From: Methylocella silvestris
GTDB taxonomy: Bacteria > Pseudomonadota > Alphaproteobacteria > Rhizobiales > Beijerinckiaceae
Length of the DNA stretch: 64,000 nucleotides
Direction of reading: 5' to 3'
Assembly: GCF_002891535.1 (NCBI RefSeq)
Contig: NZ_PDZR01000001.1
Span: forward strand, 372,001 to 436,000
The notes under the pieces were generated by a model. It saw only the letters and a program-made list of their open reading frames with translations, searched no databases and had not been told where the DNA came from. Numbering within the stretch: the first letter of the stretch is position 1; every line of letters begins with the position of its first letter. Both the position numbers and the translations under genes were made by a program. Shown here in pieces: positions 7,529 through 16,985 of this stretch.

Positions 7529-9253
7529 ATGTATAAGCCATCCCGGCCCGCGCGGCTCAGCGCGGTCAGATCACGATCCTTGCTGAAACTCTCATGCGCA
7601 GTCGGCTTCGCGCTCGGCGCGGCGGCGGTCACGCCAGCGAGCGCGGCGGAGGTGACGCCAGCAAGCGCGGCGAACCGCCCGAAGGTTGCAACCCAGGACG
7701 GGACGGTCAAGGGAGTCATTCAGAACGGCGTATCGGTGTTTTATGGCATTCCTTACGCGGAACCGCCGGTTGGCGATCTCCGCTGGCAGCCGCCGAAGCG
7801 CAAAGCGCCGTGGACGACCGTCCTCGACGCCTCGAATTACGGTCCGATCTGCGCCCAGGTGACCACTCTTGGTCCCTTCGCCGGGCCTCCGAATGCAAAC
7901 GAAGACTGTCTGTATCTCAACGTCTTTTCGCCCAACCTCAATCCGTCGGGCAAAGGCAAGCTGCCCGTTATCTTCTGGATCCACGGCGGCGGAAATTTTG
8001 ACGGAGCGAGCACCGGCTACGATGGAACGAAGCTTGCCGCCGATGGCCACACTGTGGTGGTGACGATCAATTATCGCCTGAACCTGATGGGTTGGCTGTC
8101 GCACCCGGCCCTGAATAAGGGGGTCTTCGGCAACTACGGCATCATGGACCAGCAGCTTGCCCTTAAGTGGGTGCAGCGGAACATCGACCGGTTTGGCGGC
8201 GACAAAAATAACGTTACTGTCGGCGGTCAATCCGCGGGCGCGCAAGACACCGGCATGCATGTGATTTCGCCGCTGTCGCAGGGCTTGTTGCACCGAGCGA
8301 TTTACGAAAGCAGCGTGCCGAGCACGATACCCACGGCGGAGATCGCCCTGGCGCGCGGAATCGCGATGTCAGTCGCGGCGGGATGCGGTTCAGGGGCGGA
8401 CAAAGCCACTGCCCAATGCCTGCGCAATTTGACGCCCGAGCAAGTCGAGACGCTGGCCGGGACGCAAAGCGCGACGAGCGCCTACATCACCGGCCCATTC
8501 GTCGATGGGACGGTCATCACGCAGCAGCCGTGGCAGGCCTGGTCAAACGGGCAGTTCGCGCATATCCCGATGATGGACGGGCGCGTGCAAGACGAGGCGA
8601 ACTTCGGTCTCGCCAACACCGAATATTTCAAGGATCCGCAAGTTCCCTATACGGAAGCTGACTTTACCAGCTACGTCACGACGACCTACTCGGGCAACGC
8701 CGGCCCGGTCAATACGCCTCCGACCTATCCGGCGGGAACCGTCGACAAGGTCCTCGCCAAATATCCGCTCTACGCCTATGCGTCGCCACAATTGGCGTTG
8801 GATGCGGTGCAGACCGATCCGAGCGCATGCAGGGATCGCCACTACTCGAAGATCCTCGGCCCGCAGGTGCCTTACTACGCTTATGAGTTCGATGAGCGTA
8901 CGGCGCCGACCTACTATCCGAAGCTTCCAGGCTTCCAGTTCCTTGCCTACCATACCTCGGATATTCAGTACTTGTTCCCGCTTTGGCATGGCGGCCCCCA
9001 GGGCAAGATTCACGAACTGAACAAGAAGCAGGCGGCCCTTTCCGATCAACTTGTCGACGCCTGGACGAACTTCGCCTGGACGGGCAATCCCAACGGACAG
9101 GGAAACAACCCGTGGCCGGTCTACAAAGCGACCGGAAGCAAGCCTGTCATCCTGTCGCAAAACATCCCGGTTCTGACCACGATGACGGATGCGCAATTCT
9201 CCGCGGCGCATAAATGCGACTTCTGGGAAAAGACCCTGATCATTCCGGATTGA
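7529..9253 (+). CDS. Secreted type-B carboxylesterase/lipase
   Basis: The 574-aa alpha/beta hydrolase probably cleaves carboxylic esters outside the cytoplasm. An Arg-rich N-region, a hydrophobic core (LSCAVGFALGAAAV) and an ASA-AE site make a Sec signal peptide. The family markers follow in order: FYGIPYAEPPVGDLRW, EDCLYLNVF, the oxyanion-hole HGGGNFDG, NYRLNLMGWL, and the nucleophile elbow GGQSAGAQD. The catalytic His is probably in LAYHTSDIQYLFP. Type-B esterases are usually 500-580 aa. The start is ATG 7529, behind a G-rich ribosome site; TTG 7517 would lie in that site. A terminator follows, so it is a single-gene unit. Confidence 0.9.
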   Translation: MYKPSRPARLSAVRSRSLLKLSCAVGFALGAAAVTPASAAEVTPASAANRPKVATQDGTVKGVIQNGVSVFYGIPYAEPPVGDLRWQPPKRKAPWTTVLDASNYGPICAQVTTLGPFAGPPNANEDCLYLNVFSPNLNPSGKGKLPVIFWIHGGGNFDGASTGYDGTKLAADGHTVVVTINYRLNLMGWLSHPALNKGVFGNYGIMDQQLALKWVQRNIDRFGGDKNNVTVGGQSAGAQDTGMHVISPLSQGLLHRAIYESSVPSTIPTAEIALARGIAMSVAAGCGSGADKATAQCLRNLTPEQVETLAGTQSATSAYITGPFVDGTVITQQPWQAWSNGQFAHIPMMDGRVQDEANFGLANTEYFKDPQVPYTEADFTSYVTTTYSGNAGPVNTPPTYPAGTVDKVLAKYPLYAYASPQLALDAVQTDPSACRDRHYSKILGPQVPYYAYEFDERTAPTYYPKLPGFQFLAYHTSDIQYLFPLWHGGPQGKIHELNKKQAALSDQLVDAWTNFAWTGNPNGQGNNPWPVYKATGSKPVILSQNIPVLTTMTDAQFSAAHKCDFWEKTLIIPD

Positions 9254-9287
9254 TCGAGGCCGATCCGCAAGCTCTGAGGTTAGGAAA

Positions 9288-9311
9288 GGGAGGCCGTCGG
9301 CCTCCCTTTTT
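9288..9311 (+). terminator. Rho-independent terminator after the carboxylesterase gene
   Basis: GGGAGGCC-GTC-GGCCTCCC forms a perfect 8-bp stem directly followed by TTTTT and then CTTT, 35 bases after the esterase stop codon. Confidence 0.9.
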
Positions 9312-9421
9312 CTTTGGCGCGATCTTCAGGGCTGGTCCCGTTTGGGGGCTTGTCACGGTCGGCTAAATTCGCGAGTTTCCTCAATAAGGTCGGTTAACCC
9401 GAATTTTTGCGGAGAATGATG

Positions 9422-11179
9422 ATGGCGTCCGCTTGGCGTAGCCTCGTCGCATCCTTGCTTATCGCCGGCGGGGCGAGTCCCGCCTCGGCCGACAACGCCG
9501 CGCTGATGACCCTCATCGCCCAGACCTTCGGCAAATCGGCGGTCGACAGCGGAGCGGCGGTCGGCGTTGGCCTCGCGCTCATCGCGCCGGGCCAGGCTCC
9601 GGCCTTCTTTTCCTATGGCTACGCCAACAAGTCGGCCAATGTGCTGTTTGGCTCCGATGTCTCGTTCGAAATCGGCTCCGTCACCAAGGTCTTCACCACG
9701 AATTTGCTTGGCCAGGCGATTTACGGCGGGCGGCTCGCCCTTAACCAGCCGATCTCGGCTTTTCCGCGTATGCTTGGCTCGTTCAAGCCCCTTACCGCAA
9801 AAGTCACGCTTGCCGAACTCGCTGATTTCACGGCGGGGTTTCCGAGCCTCGCGCCCAACTGCAACGAGAAAAATCAACCGCCTGGATGTCTGAAGACGGA
9901 TCGTCCTTCGACGAGCGAGTATACCGCACAGGACTTTCTGCGTTATTTCCAGAATGCGACGCCGCAAAACTTGCAGCCGCCGCCGCCCTCGCTGAAGGCG
10001 CTCCCAGCGCCTTATTTCTATTCTGATTTCACCGTCGGGCTGCTCGGCCTCATCCTTGGCGCCAATCCCAACGGGCTGCTCAGCAATGCGGCGCTTAAAG
10101 GATGGGAGGCCTTGCTGCAAAAGCAGATTCTTGGTCCGCTGAACATGCGCGACACCGCTTTGTATCCTTCGACGAGCTCCAGTTCCACCGCGCTTGGATA
10201 CCAACAGGCGATTGGCGCGCCGGTCGTCGTCAACGGCGCGCTGAGCGCGATCAATGTGGTCGTGGCCGGGGCGGGGTACCGCTCTCCGGCAGATCCGCCA
10301 AAGGTCGCCATTTCCGGCGGCGCCGGCGTTGGGGCGCAGGCGACAGCGCAGGTCGGCGGAAATGGCTCCGTGACCGGATTTACTGTTGTGCAGGCCGGAC
10401 AAGGGTATGTCTCGCCGCCAAAGGTCGCATTCGTCCCTGCTCCCGGATTCCCCGCCCCCTCCTCGCCAGCGAAGGGGGAGGCGGTCGTCTCCGGCGGAAA
10501 AATCATCGGCGTAAATATCGTCGAGCACGGCGCCGGCTACGCCGCGGCGCCTACGGTGGTTTTTTCGGGCGGCTTTGGCGGCGGCGTCGGGCGCAATGCC
10601 ACCGGCACGGTTCAGATCGCGAACGGAGAAGTCGCCTTTGTGGGCATCGCCGATGGCGGCGATGGATATGCGCTGCCGCTGAGCGTCGTCGTGGATCCGG
10701 GCGACGGCTTCACCAACGTCGTTCCAATCTGGGCGCCGGCCGGGGCGCTGCATTCGACGGTGCAGAACATGGCGACCTTTGCGCAGGCCGCGCTCGGATC
10801 GCCCGGAGTCCTCGTCCCGCCGGCTATGGCGGCCGGATTCAAAATCGCGCAGACCCCGCGGGCGTGCACCGGCCAAAAGCCCTCTTTGTCAAAGTGTCCC
10901 GCGAACATTTTGCTGTCAGACCTCGCCTGGGCGACGATCCCGGAGGATAAAGTCAATCATGTTCCCGCGATCGTTCTGAAAAACGGCGGCCTAACGGGCT
11001 TTTCGACCCAAATCATGTTGATGCCGGCCCGCGGCCTCGGCGTCGTGGTTTTTGCGAACTCGAACGGCAATCAGGTTTCGGATAATAAGTCGACTGGGGA
11101 AGCGCCCCTGATCGCGCGCGGCGCGCTCTATGCGCTGTTTTACCAATTGGGCGGGGGCGGCGCCTCCGCGCCGAGGTGA
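9422..11179 (+). CDS. Secreted serine beta-lactamase-fold hydrolase with repeat insertion
   Basis: The protein is of the class C beta-lactamase/DD-peptidase/esterase family (PF00144 type), likely periplasmic or secreted (signal peptide ending SPASA). The SxxK nucleophile motif is SVTK in FEIGSVTKVFTTNLLGQ; the second motif is YFYSDFT, with Asp in place of the usual Asn of YxN; the third lies in KNGGLTGFS. Between motifs two and three, residues about 260-440 are inserted: three tandem units of the pattern V-x3-G-x-GY-x-PP-x-V, Gly/Ala-rich and beta-structured. Three ATGs stand in a row (9416, 9419, 9422); the last is best spaced from GGAG. The substrate is unknown. Confidence 0.82.
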   Translation: MASAWRSLVASLLIAGGASPASADNAALMTLIAQTFGKSAVDSGAAVGVGLALIAPGQAPAFFSYGYANKSANVLFGSDVSFEIGSVTKVFTTNLLGQAIYGGRLALNQPISAFPRMLGSFKPLTAKVTLAELADFTAGFPSLAPNCNEKNQPPGCLKTDRPSTSEYTAQDFLRYFQNATPQNLQPPPPSLKALPAPYFYSDFTVGLLGLILGANPNGLLSNAALKGWEALLQKQILGPLNMRDTALYPSTSSSSTALGYQQAIGAPVVVNGALSAINVVVAGAGYRSPADPPKVAISGGAGVGAQATAQVGGNGSVTGFTVVQAGQGYVSPPKVAFVPAPGFPAPSSPAKGEAVVSGGKIIGVNIVEHGAGYAAAPTVVFSGGFGGGVGRNATGTVQIANGEVAFVGIADGGDGYALPLSVVVDPGDGFTNVVPIWAPAGALHSTVQNMATFAQAALGSPGVLVPPAMAAGFKIAQTPRACTGQKPSLSKCPANILLSDLAWATIPEDKVNHVPAIVLKNGGLTGFSTQIMLMPARGLGVVVFANSNGNQVSDNKSTGEAPLIARGALYALFYQLGGGGASAPR

Positions 11180-11586
11180 TCCGAGGCGCGGTCCGCGCCG
11201 GCAGGCCGCGCTCCGGAAAATGATTCTGACGATCCCGATTGGGCGCGTCCTCGAAGCATTCCGGAAGAACGTAGGAGCAACCCAGAGCGGCTCCCTTTCC
11301 CCTGGCGCCCGGCGCTTGCCGCGATGGCGATCGCATCCCGATTTCTGAGCGTTTATCGCTCGACGAATCAGTTGATCGCCGATTGCCAAATGAGGCCGCG
11401 GTTCACATCCGTCGAACCGAACCTTCGCCTTAGCAACGCCGCCGTTTAGATTGCGCGGGGGGTCGCTCAGGCGGGTCTGCCGCGTCATTGTTCTGGCGCT
11501 GCCTCGATACGATGCGAAGCGCCTCGACGGGGGCGCCGCCATCGCGTGCAGATGGCCTCCAAGGGCCTTGCCGAAGCGCGGCGTGA
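11180..11586. other. Gene-free stretch
   Basis: No gene, RNA or clear repeat can be supported in this GC-rich stretch between two convergent genes. Short open frames on both strands have arginine-rich, unlikely products. Confidence 0.3.
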
Positions 11587-11907
11587 TCAGTTGCAGTGCG
11601 TCAGGCCAGCAACGATCAGGGCGGGGGGAAAGCCGCTTATGACGCCGCCGGGGTCGCTGCAAATCCGCTGCGGCAGCCCTCTGTCCGTCTTAGGGTTGTA
11701 ATCAGAAATCGAGCAATCGAGATTGAGCGTGCCGGTCGCGCTCCGGAAATAGTCTTTGTCTGGATCGCCGGGGACCGGAATCCAGCGCGCAACAAAGGCT
11801 TCGTCGCGGCAATCCACGCGAAAGAGGTATGTCGTCCCGCTCTCCGCTGCATTGGCGGCGGTCACTATGCTGAAAAAGAAAACACTGATTTTGATGAAAC
11901 GGAGCAT
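11587..11907 (-). CDS. Small secreted protein, unidentified
   Basis: The 106-aa product starts at ATG 11907 behind GAGGAG and opens with a clear Sec signal peptide (MLRFIKISVFFFSIVTAANA). The mature part is about 85 residues with four cysteines (VDCRDEAF, NLDCSISDY, RICSDPG, THCN at the end), which could form two disulfides in the periplasm. I do not recognise the family. A longer reading from 11967 would put an Arg-rich extension before the signal peptide and is unlikely. Confidence 0.6.
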   Translation of the reverse strand: MLRFIKISVFFFSIVTAANAAESGTTYLFRVDCRDEAFVARWIPVPGDPDKDYFRSATGTLNLDCSISDYNPKTDRGLPQRICSDPGGVISGFPPALIVAGLTHCN

Positions 11908-12228
11908 TCTTCTCTCCTCGGAAGGCGCGGTTCCGACGATTGAACGCCGGCGGATAGCAAACGCCAAAGCCGGAATCTAAACTGTCATATCCTTAGGTTA
12001 GGGCGCTTTCCGCGCGATTGGAATCATTTGCTCGAGAGGAACTCGCTCGGGATTCAGGGGAGAGCATTTTCTTGTCGCTTGGATTCATTCAATCCGATGG
12101 TTGAGCGTTTCACGCCGCTTGAAAGCCGGCCCGCGACGTTCCGGCCGGAGGCCTCGTGCTTGCCTTCGGGGCGCTCTGCTGCGCGTAGCCGCCTCCGCGC
12201 CAGGGCCATAAATCGGCTCGTATGGGCG
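11908..12228. other. Gene-free stretch
   Basis: No convincing gene is present between the small secreted protein and the terminator of the TorF-type gene. The part next to 11907 should hold the promoter of the small secreted protein. Confidence 0.3.
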
Positions 12229-12267
12229 CAAAAAAAGAGGATGATGATCGTTAGATCAACATCCTCT
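12229..12267 (-). terminator. Rho-independent terminator of the TorF-type gene
   Basis: Arms AGAGGATGATGATC (12236-12249) and GATCAACATCCTCT (12254-12267) pair over 14 bases with one mismatch around a GTTA loop. On the minus strand the hairpin is followed by a run of T (the A-run at 12229-12236). It lies about 90 bases past the stop of the outer membrane protein gene. Confidence 0.85.
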
Positions 12268-12354
12268 CAGGTCCGAAACAGGAACTATGTCGCGAGGACC
12301 GCCGCGCCGGTTGATTTTTTGGCCGCGGCGGTCGGGGAGATCTCGCGAGCTAGA

Positions 12355-13185
12355 TCATTTCATGAGCGACAGGATCGACGTATCGACCGCGAGGCTGGCG
12401 ATGAAGCGATTGCCGCACCAGTTGCGAACGCCCGACAGGAGCGCGCAGCTGTTCTGCGACAGGCTCGAACCTGAGTAACGCAGGTCAAGCGTCCAGATGT
12501 CGTAGGTGGCGCCGAGCCCGACGTTCCAGGTCGCATAAGTCGGCAGCTGGACGCCAAACCGGTTGTTGTCGAGGAACTGCCCGCCGAATTCGCCGGAAGC
12601 GTAGGTGGCGACTCCCTTCCAGGGAAGGAAGGTTGGGAAGTTAACCTTCAACGTGCCGCTGGCGTAGATGCCGGACGAGCCGGAGTTGGCGAAGTTCGTC
12701 GTGCCGTAGACATTGCCGCCGATCGTGAACATGTCGTTGATCACATAGGTCGGCTTAAAATACAGCTCGTAGTAGTTCATCGTGAAGCCGCCAGCCGGAA
12801 TCGTCTGGCTGGGGTATTCATAGTAGAGGCCGCCGAGGTCGAGGGTCAGGGCGCCCCAGGTATGGCGAAGGCCGCCGTAGAGATCGATTTCAGCCGACGG
12901 ATTGTTGAGGCCATAGGCGGTCGGGAAACTGACGTTCGACGTCCAGACGCCAGCGTAGATCCAGTCAATCGCGCGCAGTTCGAGATAGCCTTGCGCGGCG
13001 AAGTGGCCGTTGGAATTGTCGATGCCGCGGAAGACGTAATCATTGGCCAGCTTCATGCCGAAGCCGAGATCGATCGGCGGCGGCGGCGGGGCCGCAGGCG
13101 CAACGGCGAGGTCGGCGGCGGAGGCGGCGCTCGCGAGCAGAACGCCAGCGGCCGCGGTCATCACAGATTTAATCATATTCGTCAT
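12355..13185 (-). CDS. TorF-family outer membrane protein
   Basis: The 276-aa protein has a signal peptide (MTNMIKSVMTAAAGVLLASAASA), a proline-rich linker (PPPPPID) and a beta-strand-rich body opening with MKLANDYVFRGIDNSNG, the signature of the TorF / TIGR02001 (Gcw_chp) family. Alternating Tyr/Trp/Gly-rich strands (WIYAGVWTSNV, LTLDLGGLYYEYP) fit an outer membrane barrel. Family members are found next to transporters and methylotrophy genes in Proteobacteria; a pore role for small solutes is plausible, not shown. It is the last minus-strand gene after tdm, 66 bases downstream of it, and could be cotranscribed with it. Confidence 0.8.
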   Translation of the reverse strand: MTNMIKSVMTAAAGVLLASAASAADLAVAPAAPPPPPIDLGFGMKLANDYVFRGIDNSNGHFAAQGYLELRAIDWIYAGVWTSNVSFPTAYGLNNPSAEIDLYGGLRHTWGALTLDLGGLYYEYPSQTIPAGGFTMNYYELYFKPTYVINDMFTIGGNVYGTTNFANSGSSGIYASGTLKVNFPTFLPWKGVATYASGEFGGQFLDNNRFGVQLPTYATWNVGLGATYDIWTLDLRYSGSSLSQNSCALLSGVRNWCGNRFIASLAVDTSILSLMK

Positions 13186-13251
13186 AGTCGAGACTCCCCT
13201 TTCGAAGAAATCTAAAGCGAAGTCCGCGCCATGCCTACAGTCAAACCGTGT

Positions 13252-15537
13252 CTAAGCCCTGACTCGGGTCTTTTCTGGATCGTAGTGTGGGAATCGCGCC
13301 ACAGTCGCGCTGATGCGTTTTTGCCGCCCGTCCAGCTTGCCAATCTCGAGGCTCGCGCCGATCGAGGCGCAGGCCGCGTCGAGGCGGGCGAGGGCGATCG
13401 TGCGGCCGAGGATGGGTGAGCGCGTCGCGCTGGTAACGACTCCGACCCGCGCGCGGCCGGCAAAGACCGGATCGCCATGACCAACCGCTTCATTGCCGGC
13501 GAGGTCGAGCCCGACGAGCTGGCGAATCGGATGGGCGCGGCGGCGCGCCAGCGCCTCCGATCCGACATAAGGGTCGGCCTTTTCGGCAGGGACGGCAAAG
13601 CCGATGCCGGCCTCGAAGGGATCGGTCTCGTCGCAGAACTCGTGAAGGGCGAAGATGAGGCCGGCCTCGATCCGCACCATGTCGAGCGCGGCGAAACCGA
13701 AGGGAGCGATCCCATAGGGCTTCCCCGCCGCCATAAGGGCGTCCCAGACCGCCGCGGCGGAGCCGGGGTGCAGCCAGATCTCATAACCAAGCTCGCCCGT
13801 GTAGCCGGTGCGGGACACGAGCACAGGCAGGCCTGCGATCTTGCCGACGGTAAAGCGGAACCATTTCAATTCGTCGGCCGAGGCGCGATGCGGCGGCGTG
13901 ACCAATATTTCGCGCAGGATGTCGCGCGATTTCGGGCCTTGCAGGGCGACATTGTGCAGCTGGTCGGTCGAGGATCTGACAAAGGCTCTCAAGCCCTGAC
14001 GCGCCGCGAGCTCGCGCAGAAAGACGCCGCAATAATCATCGCCGCAGACAAGCCTGAAATTATTGTCGCCGAGCCGGAACACTGTTCCGTCATCCAGCAT
14101 GCCGCCATGTTCGTGGCAGATCGCTGTGTAGACGATCTGGCCGACCGCAAGCTTGCGGATGTTGCGCGTGACGGCGCCCTGCAACAGAATTTCAGCGTCC
14201 GGCCCGGTGATTTCAAACTTTCGCAGCGCCGACAGATCGATGAGAACGGCCCGCTCGCGGCAGGCCCAATATTCGGCGATGGGGCCCTCGGATGCGTAGC
14301 ATTGCGGCGTCCAGAAGCCGCGATAGTCGATGAAGGAGCGCGTCAACGCGGAAGTCCTTGAATGGAAACTGGATTCGCGCGTAAGTCTGGGGGCGGCGTC
14401 AGCGGTCATGCGATGAGCGATCCCTTTGGAGAAGCTGGCTGAAGCGTCATAGACGCGCACATGTATGTCGGTCGGCATCCAGCCATTGGCCGGATCGATG
14501 TCGTCGGTGCAGGATGAGGACGCGCAGACGAGATCGGTCAGGGCGCGCAGCAACACATAGTCGCCCGGCCGCGACCAAGGCTCGTCAAGGCCGATCGTGT
14601 TGTCTTCAGCGACGAAGGTGTTGTAGAAAAAATTGATGGCGGGCCAGCCGCGCCGCGGCGCGACGCTGAAGGGCGCAAGCGCGGCGTTGAAATTATCGGT
14701 GCAATTGGCGTGGCCGGGATAGCCCATGTCCTCGTAATATTTTGCGTTGCAGGCGAGCATGAATGTGTCGTGCCGCCCGACGGTGTCGCGCACGATCTCA
14801 AAGAGCGGGTTCATGTCCTCGTCGAAATATTTCGCGTGGAGGCCGGGGCCTGGCGTCGCCGAACCCATCAGCGTGCGCGTCACGGTCGGATCGACGCCGA
14901 GTTCGCGGCCTTCAGCCAGGGCCCTGGCGTCGAAGGCGAGGAGGTCGGAACATTGGCGCCCATCGACGTCGATGATCTGGATATAATCGCCGGCGCTGAC
15001 GCGATAGGCGCGCGCGGTCGCGGCGTCGATCCTGAGATCGAGCTTTACCGGCGCGAGAGGAGGCGGCGCCGCGCCGCCCGTCGGCCGGCTTGAGAAAATA
15101 TCGAGGCGCAGCTCCGTCGGCGGGTTCTGCGCGTCAGGGGCCATCGGCTCGCCGGGCGCCATCAGAAGGCAGCGCATATCGGCCTCGGCCTTGAAGCGGA
15201 AGGTTTCGCCCGGCTCCGCGGTGGCATGAAAAAGCGGGGTCGCCTGAAATCGTTCGGCTCCCTGCCGCGCGGCGAGGAAGGCGCCGGCGAGATCGCCAGC
15301 GACGGCGCGGACGCCAGCCTCGTCGAGCGTCGCCGAGGCCGGCGTGAGCTGGAGGGGATCGCTGCAGGCGGTCAGCAATTCGCCGGCCTGGCCCCCCTCG
15401 AGATTTGTAATGATCGCTTCGTCGCCGGAGGAAAGGTCGAACTGAACCCCGCTGCCGCCCGCCGCCGAAAGGGTCTGGACGCGCCGGGGCGGGTCCAGGT
15501 CGAACGACCCTTTCGGGCCCGCCGCGTTAACATTCAT
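13252..15537 (-). CDS. tdm: Trimethylamine N-oxide demethylase (Tdm)
   Basis: Tdm, described from Methylocella silvestris, converts TMAO to dimethylamine and formaldehyde. The 761-aa two-domain layout matches. Residues 1-370 are a DUF1989 domain with the metal-binding Cys segments (FMLACNAKYYEDMGYPGHANCTDNFN, VCASSSCTDDIDP). Residues about 395-761 are a GcvT/tetrahydrofolate-binding domain (REAALID-like WACRERAVLIDLSALRKFEITGPDA, LQGPKSRDIL, GELGYEIW). The fusion is diagnostic because GcvT proteins alone are about 370 aa. It is directly downstream of tmm, whose product makes its substrate. ATG 15537 lies behind AAGGCG. It acts in the cytoplasm. Confidence 0.9.
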   Translation of the reverse strand: MNVNAAGPKGSFDLDPPRRVQTLSAAGGSGVQFDLSSGDEAIITNLEGGQAGELLTACSDPLQLTPASATLDEAGVRAVAGDLAGAFLAARQGAERFQATPLFHATAEPGETFRFKAEADMRCLLMAPGEPMAPDAQNPPTELRLDIFSSRPTGGAAPPPLAPVKLDLRIDAATARAYRVSAGDYIQIIDVDGRQCSDLLAFDARALAEGRELGVDPTVTRTLMGSATPGPGLHAKYFDEDMNPLFEIVRDTVGRHDTFMLACNAKYYEDMGYPGHANCTDNFNAALAPFSVAPRRGWPAINFFYNTFVAEDNTIGLDEPWSRPGDYVLLRALTDLVCASSSCTDDIDPANGWMPTDIHVRVYDASASFSKGIAHRMTADAAPRLTRESSFHSRTSALTRSFIDYRGFWTPQCYASEGPIAEYWACRERAVLIDLSALRKFEITGPDAEILLQGAVTRNIRKLAVGQIVYTAICHEHGGMLDDGTVFRLGDNNFRLVCGDDYCGVFLRELAARQGLRAFVRSSTDQLHNVALQGPKSRDILREILVTPPHRASADELKWFRFTVGKIAGLPVLVSRTGYTGELGYEIWLHPGSAAAVWDALMAAGKPYGIAPFGFAALDMVRIEAGLIFALHEFCDETDPFEAGIGFAVPAEKADPYVGSEALARRRAHPIRQLVGLDLAGNEAVGHGDPVFAGRARVGVVTSATRSPILGRTIALARLDAACASIGASLEIGKLDGRQKRISATVARFPHYDPEKTRVRA

Positions 15538-15588
15538 GGCCGCGCCTTTTCAATGCCTGTCGGACTACATCCTCGCCTGAGACGACGC

Positions 15589-16944
15589 CTATTCCGCGGC
15601 GGCTTCCGGACGGTTCTGGAAGGCGTCGAAGGAATCGTCGAGCGCCTCCATCCATTTTGTGTGATGCGGCGGGGCCTTGTTGCCGGTCATGATCGAGACG
15701 TAGGAATTATCGCGATATCCCATGATGCTCTTGACCTTGTCCTCCTCCCACTCCTTGAACAGAGCGGCGACTTTATCGAGATCGAACATCGGGTAATCGG
15801 TGGCGGGAATGAGGTCGCGCATATATTCCGTCTGGAAATCGATGCCGTCGAACGCTGTTTCGAGCTTTTCCTCAATCGCGCGCCAATGGTCGATATCCGC
15901 CTGCCGCTCCGCTGCGGGGGGCAGTTTGATGCGTCCGAGGATCACGTCGCGGGCGTACCAGGCCTGCGCGTCGAACATGTTGAAAGTAAAATACTGGTCC
16001 TGCATGCCAAGATAGATGAGCTTCGGATTGTCCTGCCAGAAAATGCCCTTGTAGAGCCCGGCCGGATAGAGCCGGTTGTTTGTCCTGAGGCGCAGATTGT
16101 CGGCGAGGAAGGGGAAGTGATGCAGGTAGCCGGTGCACAGAAGAACGGCGTCGACCACGGCTTCGCTGCCGTCCTTGAAATGGGCGGTCTTGCCGGTGAG
16201 TTTCGTCAGCAGCGGCTTTACCGTAAAACACTCCGGCCAGTCGAAATTCAGCGGCTTTGACCGGTAGCTGAAGGTGATCGATTTCGCGCCATATTTATAG
16301 CACTGGCTGGCGATGTCCTCGGCGGAATAGCTGCTGCCGACGACAAGAAGGTTCTTGCCGACGAATTCATTGGCGTCGCGAAAATCATGCGCGTGCAGCA
16401 CGCGGCCGGGAAAGACTTCAATGCCCGGAAAATGCGGCACGTTCGGGGTCGAGAAATGACCGCTGGCGACGACGACATAATCGAAGGTTTCCGAGTAGAG
16501 CTCGTCCTTCTTCAGATCCTTGACCGTCACCGTGAACAGTTGGGTCTTTTCATCGAAATCGATCCAGCGAACAACCGTGCTGAAGCGCACGAATTTGCGC
16601 ACGTCGCTTTTTTCAACGCGGCCCATGATGTAGTCATGCAGCACCGCGCGCGGGGGATAGGAAGGGATCGGGCGCCCGAAATGCTCCTCGAAGGAATAGT
16701 CGGCGAATTCGAGACATTCCTTCGGGCCGTTCGACCACAAATAACGATACATGCTGCCGTGGACGGGCTCGCCAAATTCGTCGACCCCGGTGCGCCATGT
16801 GTAGTTCCACAGGCCGCCCCAGTCCGACTGCTTTTCGAAGCAGACCAGTTCGGGAATTGCGGCGCCTTTTTTGCCGGCGGATTGGAAAGCGCGCAGCTGC
16901 GCGAGGCCGCTCGGCCCTGCGCCGATAATTGCAACACGAGTCAT
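15589..16944 (-). CDS. tmm: Trimethylamine monooxygenase (flavin-containing)
   Basis: Tmm oxidises trimethylamine to TMAO with NADPH, FAD and O2, the first step of aerobic TMA use; it was first identified in Methylocella silvestris. The 451-aa protein has the FAD motif [14 protein letters not shown] at the N-terminus, the FMO fingerprint region [13 protein letters not shown] near residue 175, and the NADPH-binding [12 protein letters not shown] near 205. The length and the [27 protein letters not shown] segment fit bacterial FMO/Tmm rather than Baeyer-Villiger enzymes. It sits between a GcvT-like gene and tdm on the same strand with short gaps (41 and 51 bases), so they are probably cotranscribed. 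Confidence 0.93.
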   Translation of the reverse strand: MTRVAIIGAGPSGLAQLRAFQSAGKKGAAIPELVCFEKQSDWGGLWNYTWRTGVDEFGEPVHGSMYRYLWSNGPKECLEFADYSFEEHFGRPIPSYPPRAVLHDYIMGRVEKSDVRKFVRFSTVVRWIDFDEKTQLFTVTVKDLKKDELYSETFDYVVVASGHFSTPNVPHFPGIEVFPGRVLHAHDFRDANEFVGKNLLVVGSSYSAEDIASQCYKYGAKSITFSYRSKPLNFDWPECFTVKPLLTKLTGKTAHFKDGSEAVVDAVLLCTGYLHHFPFLADNLRLRTNNRLYPAGLYKGIFWQDNPKLIYLGMQDQYFTFNMFDAQAWYARDVILGRIKLPPAAERQADIDHWRAIEEKLETAFDGIDFQTEYMRDLIPATDYPMFDLDKVAALFKEWEEDKVKSIMGYRDNSYVSIMTGNKAPPHHTKWMEALDDSFDAFQNRPEAAAE

Positions 16945-16985
16945 GAGAAAACCTCGTCAGTCAAATAGGATGTCAATTGCAGGGG

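Noticed and set aside
9353-10876. 507-codon open frame on the minus strand
   Set aside because: Antisense to the beta-lactamase-fold gene; the product is Arg/Gly-rich and without motifs.
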